Position numbers and translations under genes: made by a program. The notes below the pieces were generated by a model that saw only the letters and a list, made by a program, of their open reading frames with translations, was not told the DNA's origin and made no database searches. Positions 7,605 through 15,304 of a DNA stretch of 29,300 bases are shown here, in pieces (the first letter of the stretch is position 1; each line of letters starts with the position of its first letter). Source of the stretch: Phytoplasma sp041276565 (GTDB taxonomy: Bacteria > Bacillota_I > Bacilli_A > Acholeplasmatales > Acholeplasmataceae); contig NZ_JBGGGR010000053.1 of the NCBI RefSeq assembly GCF_041276565.1, forward strand, positions 1 through 29,300. Direction: 5' to 3'.

Positions 7605-9268
7605 TGATATTTAATATTAATAGAATATTTAATTTTTTCTTCGGTGGATTATTCCAAAATATCTCTATCTGGATTTTTATTGGTTTAATTGTTCCTTTAA
7701 TTCTATTTTACTTTTTAAAATTTTTTAATCTTTATCTTTCATTCCAATCGGGATTAATTATCATTTTAATTTCAATCTTATTATCGGTGGGAATTTGGTA
7801 TACAAAATTTGGCCCAGGAATTAAAAAACCAATAGATTTCAAAACGACAGAAGATGCCATTAAATCAATAGATGGTAATATTAAAATAAAAGAAGAAATT
7901 ATCACAGAAGCAAAAGATATCGAAGGGGAATGGATTAAAAAAAGAGGTGAATTAGAATTTCATATCAAACAACTAGAAAGAGCTAAACTAAGCAATCAAG
8001 AAGATATTGATAAAAATTCTCTCGAAATTCATAAAGTTGATTTAGAAATTAATGATTTAATGAAACAAATAACTAATAATGATGAAGAATTAAAAAATAA
8101 AAAAGCAAAAAAAGACGAAATAGATAAAACCATTACTTCTAAAAAAGCTGAATTAGAATTATTAATCCAAAGAAAAGAAAAAGCTTCTAATGAAGGTGAT
8201 AAAAATCGATTAATTTTAGAAATTTCTGATTTACGTGGAGAAATTGGTAAATTATTATCTGAAAAAGGTAATTTAGAAGCGGAAATTAAACGAATAGAAG
8301 ACACAAAAGAAAGTTTAACTAAATCTATCGCTACATTAACGCGAAATAGAGAAGTTTTAGAAGAAGAGGCAGCAAAATTAGACGAATATGCCAGAGAAAT
8401 ATTTTTTAAAATCGATAATGCTACCGAAAGATTAGTGAAAATAAATAAAAATATCGAAGAAGTCCAAAAATTTATTAAAATAGTCGAAGAAAAAAACAAG
8501 CCTTAGAAGAATTTAAAACAACTTTAAAAAACGCCTTACTAGCGGGAACAGAATACAAATTAAAGAATGGTTTTGGATTCACCAGCTTTTTCAATGGTTT
8601 AAATAGTACTATTAAAACTATTTCTAGTGAAGTTTTAAAATTTAATGTAATGGGGCAATTTACACAAATTGCTGACGGCTTTGGAAAAGCAATAGCTGCT
8701 CCTTTATTATATCAGGACCAAGCAAGTTCATTTGTGAGTGATTTTATTTCCCAAGTTTCTGGTTGAAAAAAAACTCTTAAAAAAGAAGACGGTTCTGTGA
8801 AATTATTAGACGCACAAAGTTTCGAATTACTCAAAAAAGATTTAGATGATGATATTGCCAAAGATGAAGCTAAATTAAAAGAATTACGTTTAAAATTAGA
8901 AGAATTCAATAAAAGTAAAGAATCAAAACAATTATCTGACATCGAACAACAAGAAAAAGAAGAATTATCTAATATGAAAAAACATGCGACAAAATCTTCT
9001 TTGGAATTCACAAAAGAAGTATCAAATTTTATTAAGCTTAAAAATGAATTTCAAGAAGAAGCAGATAAAGCGAAAAAAAATTGGTGACAAAAAAGAAGAA
9101 GTGATTTCAAAAGAAGAGAAAATAAAAGAAAAACGTGAAAAATTATTAGAAAAACAAAAAGAATTAGAAAAATTAAAAGAAGCAATGAAAACTAATAACA
9201 AATCAGTAATCGAAGAATATCAAAAATTAAAACAAGAAAATTTACGCAAACAGTTTAATTTTTCGTAA
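7604..9268 (+). pseudogene. Membrane-anchored coiled-coil protein (PMU, SMC-like), decayed
   Basis: The intact first 300 residues (to 8506) contain two N-terminal membrane segments (IWIFIGLIVPLILFYFL; LIIILISILLSVGIW) and a long Lys/Glu coiled coil from residue 80. One base in the A-run at about 8490 shifts the frame; the protein continues with a globular part (FGFTSFFNGLNSTIKTISSE; MGQFTQIADGFGKAIAAPLL), an in-frame TGA at 8764-8766, and a second coil (VKLLDAQSFELLKKDLDD). A second shift at about 9078 leads to the end at 9268 (LRKQFNFS). The ancestral length is about 550 residues. It matches the minus-strand gene 5581-7178 in architecture. It is likely exposed on one side of the membrane through its coils; a phage-like or structural role is only a guess. 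Confidence 0.65.
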
Positions 9269-9302
9269 TTTTACGTTTAAAATACAAAAAAAAAAAAAAA
9301 GT

Positions 9303-9316
9303 TATAATTTAAAAAG
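9303..9316 (+). promoter_or_regulatory. -10 promoter element TATAATTTAAAAAG
   Basis: The 14-base string TATAATTTAAAAAG recurs exactly at 12055-12068 and almost exactly at 744. Here it lies 34 bases before the ATG at 9337, just after a run of A bases. The conserved bases 3' of TATAAT may be part of the start region. No consensus -35 is seen. Confidence 0.5.
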
Positions 9317-9336
9317 AACCAAGAAAGGAAAAAAAT

Positions 9337-10079
9337 ATGAACTTTTTTAAAATATTAATTATTACTATTTTATTAGGAATTATCGGATTCATAGGATATA
9401 ACTATTATCAAAATTCCCAAAAAGAAAACGATAATTCTTTAAAGAAAGTTAAAGAAATTATTGTAAAAGAAGAAAAGGAAGAAAGAAAAAAACTAATAAA
9501 AGAAAAAGAAATTCAAAATTTAGAAGCTATAAAACCACCAAAAGATGAGAAAAAAGAATTAGGTAGAAAAGGAAATCCAAAAAATACAAGATGAAATTAC
9601 AGAGTTAGAAAAAGAAATTCCAACAAAAGAAGCAAGAATTCAAGAAATTCCCTCCTTAATAAATGAAAAAGATTCTGAAATAAATAAAACAAAAGAAGAA
9701 TTAAATAAAAAAAGAGAAGAAGTAAGAAATATTTCAAATTTAAATAATTTATCAAAAATAGAAAAATTTACAAAAAAACAAGAGCTTGAAAGACAGGAAA
9801 AAAATAGAAGATAAACGGTCGCTTTTATCTGATGTAAAAGGTAAACTAATGTCTGAAAAAGGTAGCTTAGAAAGCAAAATCAGAAATAATAAAGACCAAA
9901 TAGAAGCTTATAGCAAATCTTTTTCTACTTTGCAAAAAAATAAAAAAACTTTTTTAGAAGAAATACAAAAAATAGAACAATTCCTCGAAAAAAATAAAAA
10001 ACAAATCCAAGAAATCGAAGAAAAACTCCGACAATTAAACAACCCAAATAAAAAAAGACTCAGGTCTTTTTTTATTTAG
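9337..10079 (+). pseudogene. Single-span coiled-coil protein, frameshifted twice
   Basis: ATG 9337 follows AAGAAAGGAAA and the promoter-like motif at 9303. Residues 3-22 form one membrane segment (FFKILIITILLGIIGFIGYN), then a Lys/Glu coiled coil. The frame shifts at about 9570 (joined by EIQKIQDEITELEKEIPTKE) and again in the A-run at about 9800 (joined by KIEDKRSLLSDVKGKLMSEK). The end overlaps the stem of a terminator (10051-10073), so the last residues (RLRSFFI) may not be the original ones. The reconstructed length is about 245 residues. It resembles the second coil of its upstream neighbour in composition. Function unknown. Confidence 0.55.
10051..10073 (+). terminator. Intrinsic terminator AAAAAAGAC-TCAG-GTCTTTTTTT
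   Basis: A short stem flanked by A and T runs lies between the coiled-coil gene and the secreted-protein gene. The same GAC/GTC design recurs at 12021-12042 and 12071-12098. Confidence 0.6.
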
Positions 10080-10093
10080 AAAGGAAAAAAAAT

Positions 10094-12005
10094 ATGAAAA
10101 TAAGACCATTATTAAAAAAGTATTATTTTTTAATAATTTATCTAACTTTCTTTATTCCACTAACAATCACAGGAATATATGCAAACTCACAATATCAAGA
10201 TACACCCGTTAAAAAAACAAAAATAATGGCATCGGTCTAGAAACAGACAAAGGAACGTGTCAAAAAGCTGAAAACCATAACAATCGCCTTCCTAAAAGAA
10301 AAATCCACAATTTCAATATTTTTAACCTCAATGATGCTAAACCTTATTTATATAATTTTAATTTGCCTTATAATATTACTTATTTAAGTGAAATACCTCA
10401 TTATATCGCTGATTCATCTCCTGGAACTTATTGGTATTTAAAATCCCCACCGAATGACTTATTTTTAGTTTATGTTAAATTAAGAAAAGAACACCCAGCA
10501 GATAAAATACAAAATAAGACACCAAAATGGTACACTAATTTTCATTTAGACTACACTTACACAATAGATGACTTAATTTACCACGAATGGCGAATTGAGG
10601 AATTTTTCTTCTTCTGGAACGCAAACAAAAAACCAATCGACCAAAATGTTAAAATCCACGAAATCGAATTATTCCACAAAGTTAACGAAAAAAAACAAGA
10701 CGTTGTTGCTAATTACATTCGTCAAAAAATGAACTCTAATTTTCAAACACCTCTCCTTGTCGGTAGATACAACGGTAATATCAAAGATGGTTTAATTTTA
10801 AACTTACCAAAAAATAATACTTATCACAATAAAACAATCGATTACGTCTATTTCGATGATGAAATGTTAAGGGTCTTATCTGATTTTATAAAATATCCAA
10901 CTATCGAAGACCTCCTCAAAATTCCCAACGGTGCTAAAAAACATCTACGTCTATTTCGATGATGAAATGTTAAGGGTCTTATCTGATTTTATAAAATATC
11001 CAACTATCGAAGACCTCCTCAAAATTCCCAACGGTGCTAAAAAACATCTACCTTTTTAATTTCACTCAATATAACACTAAAACGTACACTCATCACGTCA
11101 TCGACAAAGAAGAAGTTATGGAAATCAAAAGACAATATGGTTTAAATCCTAATAATAATTTCGAATTAAATGATGCAAGAACTTATTTTAATCCAAGAAA
11201 TGATTTATTTAGAACTAATTATAATTGGTTTATCACCAAACAACCGGATTATCTGGATGTTATCACTATCAAATACAGACCGAATGTCGATAATTACAAA
11301 TACGCAAAAAATAATACTTTTAACCTTAACACTTTCCTCACAAACGAGCAAGATATCGAAGAAGTCCATTTATTCTATTACTACCAAGAACTCGCTGATA
11401 TCGAAAAACAAGTAGACAAATATATTCAAGATATTGAAAATTGAAAAAAAACGCGCGTTTTCACAACCAATACGTAAGCGCTAATTCTCTTTACGATTCT
11501 TATACAGGTATATTACTATGTTTATCAATACGATGGAGCACCTATGGCACAAATTCAATACAACGGAAAATCTGGTGAAGGGATATCTTTTCATTCAATT
11601 GAAGGAAGAACCGATGTAGTAAGTATTACTAGTAGTTCTTCTTTTCGGTTTAAATCTATTAATTTTAATGCTCCTTGTTGGAGAAGTTATTCTTCTCAAT
11701 TATTTGACAACAGATATTATTTTCAAGGATATTTTTCAACTTCTCCTTTTCCGGAAAAAATAAACATTAACCTTCCTTCTGAAAATAGTATTAAATCAAC
11801 TTATAATCTTGTTCGTTACAGAAATTTTAAACGAAAAATAATAAAAAAAATACAAGAGGTTTATTCTTATCATGCAAATGAATTAAAATCTTTTGGTTTC
11901 TCGGCTTATGATTTAAGCTTTGCAGGTTTCACAGACGCCCATTTAAAATCCATAGGTTTCTCAGATGTCGAATTAAGAAACGCGCACGCGGACTTTGAAT
12001 TTTAA
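10094..12005 (+). pseudogene. Large secreted PMU-type protein, broken by frameshifts and a tandem duplication
   Basis: ATG 10094 follows AAAGGAAA. Residues 1-32 are a signal peptide (KKYYFLIIYLTFFIPLTITG, then IYA). A one-base slip in the A-run at about 10220 breaks the frame before the long open part (10363-10962). A 103-bp tandem duplication (10843-11048) and a slip in an A-run break it again; removing one copy and one A joins it to IYLFNFTQYNTKTYTHHVID. TGA at 11442-11444 and shifts at about 11452 and 11508 precede the last open part (11544-12005). The tail has 10-residue repeats (LKSFGFSAYD / LSFAGFTDAH / LKSIGFSDVE). The ancestral protein had about 600 residues. Blocks FNLNDAKPY and FELNDARTYFNPRNDLF show internal relatedness and link it to the minus-strand pseudogene 3858-4286. 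A secreted role toward host or surface is inferred only from the signal peptide. Confidence 0.6.
10843..11048. repeat. Exact 103-bp tandem duplication
   Basis: Bases 10843-10945 are repeated at 10946-11048; no difference was noticed by eye. 103 is not a multiple of three, so the frame is lost in the second copy and the first frame stops at 10962. The perfect identity implies a recent event or an assembly artefact. Confidence 0.9.
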
Positions 12006-12020
12006 ACAAACAACCCAACA

Positions 12021-12042
12021 AAAGACCACTCGGTCTTTTTTT
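12021..12042 (+). terminator. Intrinsic terminator after the secreted-protein gene
   Basis: AAAGACC-ACTC-GGTCTTTTTTT starts 16 bases after the TAA that ends at 12005. Confidence 0.75.
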
Positions 12043-12054
12043 AATATCAAAATC

Positions 12055-12068
12055 TATAATTTAAAAAG
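12055..12068 (+). promoter_or_regulatory. -10 promoter element TATAATTTAAAAAG
   Basis: Identical to the element at 9303-9316. It lies between two terminator hairpins and upstream of the small membrane genes at 12118 and 12306, so it probably starts their transcript. The hairpin at 12071-12098 would then lie in the 5' leader. Confidence 0.5.
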
Positions 12069-12070
12069 AA

Positions 12071-12098
12071 AAAAAGACTTTAAAATAAGTCTTTTTTT
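12071..12098 (+). terminator. Leader hairpin or terminator before 12118
   Basis: AAAAAGACTT-TAAAAT-AAGTCTTTTTTT forms a stem with a T-run. It sits downstream of the putative promoter at 12055 and 20 bases before the ATG at 12118. It could be a second terminator for the upstream unit or an attenuator-like leader; the sequence cannot tell which. Confidence 0.55.
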
Positions 12099-12117
12099 AT
12101 AAAAAGGAGAAAAAATT

Positions 12118-12303
12118 ATGGAATTAAAATTATTGAAGACAATTCTTAATTTACTAAAATACATTTTTATTTTTATCTTAATTATCTTTATTGTCTTTTA
12201 TAAATATTATAATCTCTCTTTAAAACAAATTTGTAAACAATTAAAAAATAATTCAATTAAGTATTTACTTCAAAAATTTAAAGATTTCGATAATTCTGAC
12301 TAA
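12118..12303 (+). CDS. Small single-span membrane protein, hypothetical
   Basis: An intact 61-residue protein whose ATG follows AAAAGGAGAAAAATT. Residues 12-30 (LLKYIFIFILIIFIVFYKY) are one membrane segment and the C-terminal half is basic (QICKQLKNNSIKYLLQKF), so that part is probably cytoplasmic. The next gene starts three bases after its stop, which suggests coupled translation. Small membrane proteins of this type are common in phytoplasma PMUs. No function is known to me. Confidence 0.6.
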   Translation: MELKLLKTILNLLKYIFIFILIIFIVFYKYYNLSLKQICKQLKNNSIKYLLQKFKDFDNSD

Positions 12304-12305
12304 TT

Positions 12306-12566
12306 ATGAAAATCATAGAAGATATATCTAACTTTATTGTTAATTTTTTTCAAAAATTAGTTTCAATTTACGATTTAATCGTAAATAATTCCTATTATTT
12401 AAAAGGATTAATTCTCATTATTTTAATTTTATTAATTTTCCCTTTCTTTCTATCATTCATAGACGCGACCTTTAAATTATTGATTAAAATTATTGAATTA
12501 TTTTATTTTATTTTTAAATTTTTCTACTTATTCTTTAAATTTTTTCTAAAATTTTTTTTCAAATAA
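12306..12566 (+). CDS. Small hydrophobic membrane protein, hypothetical
   Basis: An intact 86-residue protein starting at ATG 12306, right after the stop of the gene at 12118, with no separate strong ribosome-binding site; translation is probably coupled. It is very hydrophobic: residues 32-52 (YLKGLILIILILLIFPFFLS) and 64-86 (Phe/Leu-rich, ending KFFLKFFFK) are likely membrane segments. Family not recognised. A terminator follows at 12591. Confidence 0.55.
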   Translation: MKIIEDISNFIVNFFQKLVSIYDLIVNNSYYLKGLILIILILLIFPFFLSFIDATFKLLIKIIELFYFIFKFFYLFFKFFLKFFFK

Positions 12567-12590
12567 AGTAAAAATTAAAAATCTATTTCA

Positions 12591-12615
12591 AAAAAGAGCT
12601 TAATAGGCTCTTTTT
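12591..12615 (+). terminator. Intrinsic terminator AAAAAGAGC/GCTCTTTTT
   Basis: A nine-base stem with a seven-base loop and a T-run lies between the small membrane gene and the zinc-finger gene at 12637. Confidence 0.65.
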
Positions 12616-12636
12616 CTTGTTTTAAAAGGAGAAACT

Positions 12637-13134
12637 ATGAATCTAACAGAAAAAGTTAACTATTTAAAATCGAAAATATCAATCGAATTTTTACTTAAAC
12701 ATTTAAATTTTATCGATATTAACCATTCTAAAAAAACTACTTTCTGCCCTTTCCATCAAGGTAATAATTCCAACATTGCTTCTATCGAAAAAGAATATCT
12801 CCGCTGTTGGGCTTGTTCTCAAAATTATGATATTTTCGCCATTTATCAAAAATTAACTTATTCAACTTTTTATGAAACAATAACTTATTTCTTTAATTTA
12901 ATAAAAAAAGAAATAATAACATCATCAATTTTAAATTCTCCAAAATTAAACACAATCAAAAAAGAAGAAACTAAATTTTCAAGAAAAGAATTATTCAATG
13001 AATATTCCCCGTTATTCAATAAAATAACAGATACAATGATTTCGATCAAAAGGAACGGAATTAAAATTTTTATAATTTTCATGTTTTTTCTCCTTTTAGT
13101 TTCTTTTTTAATTAAAACTTTTTTTACTATTTAA
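12637..13134 (+). pseudogene. Truncated DnaG-type primase: CHC2 zinc finger with a membrane tail
   Basis: ATG 12637 follows AAAAGGAGAAACT. Residues 1-75 match the N-terminal CHC2 zinc-binding domain of DnaG primases: CPFHQGNN near residue 37 and, after a short strand, RCWACSQNYDIFAIYQ (Cys, His, Cys, Cys ligands present). This domain recognises template DNA. The catalytic TOPRIM domain is missing. Instead the frame runs through a polar linker to a hydrophobic end (IFIIFMFFLLLVSFLI) and stops at 13134, for 165 residues against about 450-600 for a primase. PMUs often carry a dnaG copy, so this is probably a deletion product fused to unrelated DNA. It is uninterrupted and has a good ribosome-binding site, so a small zinc-finger membrane protein may still be made. 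Confidence 0.7.
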
Positions 13135-13320
13135 GTGTTAAAAATTAGGAATTAATGTTTTTATTATCTTTTTAAGTTTTATTTCTATTTTTGATTTCGT
13201 TTTCAATTAACTATTATTTACTTCTATAATTTTTAAAGAAATATTTGATGTATATTTTAATCTAAACAATTTTTTATTTTATTGATTTAACGATAAAAAA
13301 AATATATCACTTGTTTTTTT

Positions 13321-13371
13321 TGTCTTTAATATTTTTAGTTTGATTTTAGCAAACTAAAAATATTAAAGACA
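13321..13371. repeat. Perfect 22-bp inverted repeat with 7-base loop
   Basis: Arms 13321-13342 (starting TGTCTTTAATATTTTTAG) and 13350-13371 are exact complements. No T-run follows on either strand. The ribosome-binding site of the gene at 13387 begins immediately after it, so it may be a leader structure or an operator. Confidence 0.6.
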
Positions 13372-13386
13372 AGGAAAGTAAATTAA

Positions 13387-13590
13387 TTGAATTTAAATCA
13401 TAAAAATTTAAAGATAATTTTAATTGTTTTATTTATTATATTATTGATTACTTTTGGAACTATTATTTATCTTAATAAAATTTAACCAACCGAAATAACA
13501 ACACTACCACAAGAAAATAATGTTTTTTCTAAACAAATGAATAAAGAATTTATTTATTCTTTACCGAACCTCACTAGATTAAAGTTTTAA
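13387..13590 (+). pseudogene. N-terminal remnant of a secreted or membrane protein
   Basis: TTG 13387 follows AAGGAAAG. A membrane or signal segment (LKIILIVLFIILLITFGTII) is followed by TAA at 13483-13485. The same frame stays open beyond it (PTEITTLPQENNVFSKQMNK) until TAA at 13588, inside the inverted repeat at 13578-13645. The general design resembles the gene at 163. The rest of the gene is missing. Family unknown. Confidence 0.45.
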
Positions 13591-13645
13591 AGATACTTTT
13601 TTAATCACTAAAAAACAATTCCAAAAGTACCTTTAAAACTTTAAT
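13578..13645. repeat. 23-bp inverted repeat with one mismatch at a gene junction
   Basis: Arms 13578-13600 and 13623-13645 (ATTAAAGTTTTAAAG.TACTTTT) pair with a single mismatch around a 22-base loop. The remnant at 13387 ends inside it, and the EcoRI-like fragment begins exactly at its right edge, so it marks a breakpoint. Confidence 0.6.
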
Positions 13646-14017
13646 CAAGGAACGAATGATAAATTAATAGAAGAAGGGAAACCAAAGCAAGCGATAGGAA
13701 ACGCTATCGAAAGAATGGGAAAAAATTTGATAGGTTTTCGAACTATGTTTATGCATGAAAATATTACGCCTTTTATTTTTTTTGGTGAAGGTTATGATTT
13801 TTCGGATTCTTATACAAATTCTAAATTATTTTTAATGAATGAATTTTTTGAATTAAATCGTATTTTTGTTTTTAAACAAGAAGGAGATTATAAACGAAAT
13901 AAAAATACATTTTCACCTGTTTCTATGTTTGCCCAAGAAAAAGAATGTTCAATAGAAGAATTGATTTTTAAATTTAAAACTATTGTTGATGTTTCCTTTG
14001 GATATTATATTTTTTAA
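13646..14017 (+). pseudogene. C-terminal fragment of an EcoRI-family restriction endonuclease
   Basis: An open frame from 13646 to TAA 14017 (about 123 residues) matches the C-terminal half of EcoRI from memory: QGTND near the start (EcoRI has EAKHQGKD, the catalytic Lys just before), then QAIGNAIERMGKN (EcoRI AAGNAIERSHKN), ITPFIFFGEGYDF (EcoRI FPYVLFLEGSNF), and NTFSPVSMFAQ near the end. The N-terminal half with the catalytic Asp, Glu and Lys is absent, cut at the inverted repeat. No EcoRI-type methylase was found nearby. The first ATG inside is at 13715, so a short inactive product is possible. The family call rests on these motifs; sequence searching would settle it. Confidence 0.65.
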
Positions 14018-14374
14018 TCGAAATGAAAATAAAAGATGTTTAAATATATCATTTATTTATACATAATAAGATGCATTAAAACGATTTATTTTATTAATGG
14101 ATATATCTTCTGTTTTAAATAAAATTTTGATAAAAGACAAAATACTAACTAATTTTTCAAAAAACATTATTTTTAAAAAAAAAAAAAAAAACGGTTTTTT
14201 GACGTTTTTTAATAAAGAAATAATTTTAATTTTTAAAAATTTAACCAAACTATTATTTTTTCAAAACAATATAACAAAAATAAATGGTTAATCAAAAAAA
14301 AATATATAAAACTTTTTAAAAATGAGTAAAATTTCAAATTTTTTAATATTATTTAATAATAAATAATAATGAAT
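14018..14374. other. AT-rich stretch with no supported gene
   Basis: It contains a long A-run (about 14177-14190) and two overlapping lysine- or phenylalanine-rich frames on opposite strands (14057-14291) that look like low-complexity artefacts, with no convincing ribosome-binding site. It may include decayed sequence of the EcoRI-type locus. Confidence 0.4.
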
Positions 14375-15299
14375 TTATTTTAAATTAAAACTATAAGGTA
14401 AAGATTTTATATAATTTTCCATAAATAACCAATCAGGTTTTCCTTTTTGTATCAATTGGTAATTTTATAAGGCTTTTTTTTATTTTTTCATTGTTCAATT
14501 GTCTACTGTAATTAAACCTGTATTTTTCTTTTTCGATAATAGTTATAATAAAAAGAGCAATATACACATTAAGATTTTTTATCTTCAAAACGGTCACATT
14601 AGGCAAAGTATAAAATGGTGAAGTTTGATAAAAAGCGCTTCCTACAGAACCACCATTAGCTACTGTAATACTAGGGTTAAAGAGTTTTTTGCCTTTATCT
14701 ACAAATTTATTTACTCCATTATTTTTTTGCTATAACTTATCAAAGGAATATTGCCTTTTGTTAAATCGCTAGTGGCTTCTTTACCTATCTCCAATTTAAC
14801 GATAATATCTTGAATATTAAAAAATTTCCATTTTTGATTTTTTAAATTTAATTTTTGACTATAATATGATATTTAAAACTAGGAGTTTCAACATTATAAT
14901 GAGGTATTTTTTTGTTGATTTCATCTAAATTAGGAACTAAAAAATCTTTAAATGTTTTATTGGCTTTTCTTCCATAAGAATATTTATATTTATTAGCTTT
15001 TAAATATACACAATAAATCAACATTTGCTCATCGGATAATTCATTTTTGGGTTTTTAAAAAAAATAAATCTCTGCCGCTGTAATAAGGTTTTTTTTGTAA
15101 AAAAGCTTCACAAATAGAACCATTTGCGCTAAAAGAAATGGTATTCGGAGGGTTAGGAGAAATTTCATTTATTATTTTAACATAAGCAGATACTCCGTTA
15201 TTTTGAGATGTACAAGAAACAAAAGGAATTCCTTTTTTTTGTCTAGTGTCATAGCGTTAAGTTCTAAAATAAATCTGATAATTTAATTAATTTCATCAT
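14375..15299 (-). pseudogene. Specificity (S) subunit with two target-recognition domains, decayed
   Basis: ATGATG at 15299 is six bases past the methylase stop. Fragments in several frames give two target-recognition domains: IPFVSCTSQNNGVSAYV, then SFSANGSICEAFLQKKPYYS (about 15065-15240), and IPLISYSKK.NGVNKFVDKG, then TVANGGSVGSAFYQTSPFY (about 14580-14760). The GIPxxS...NNGV...ANGS(V/I)..AF pattern is typical of S subunits in type I and BcgI-like systems. The end reads LFMENYIKSLPYSFNLK. Total about 308 residues. Several frameshifts make it inactive. It is third in an R-M-S order on the minus strand. Confidence 0.65.
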
Positions 15300-15304
15300 A
15301 TTTC

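Noticed and set aside
8029..8499. Long serine/phenylalanine-rich open frame on the minus strand inside the plus-strand coiled-coil gene
   Set aside because: It is the antisense shadow of a Lys/Glu-rich coding region, without a ribosome-binding site; the same holds for 8712-9011 minus, 18521-18760 plus and 24096-24338 minus.
6704..8766. Reassignment of TGA to Trp in this genome
   Set aside because: Core genes use TGG only, and phytoplasmas are known to use TGA as a stop; the in-frame TGAs occur only in genes that also carry frameshifts or TAA stops.
14057..14291. Overlapping lysine-rich and phenylalanine-rich frames on opposite strands
   Set aside because: They are low-complexity products of poly-A/poly-T DNA with no ribosome-binding site or recognisable family.
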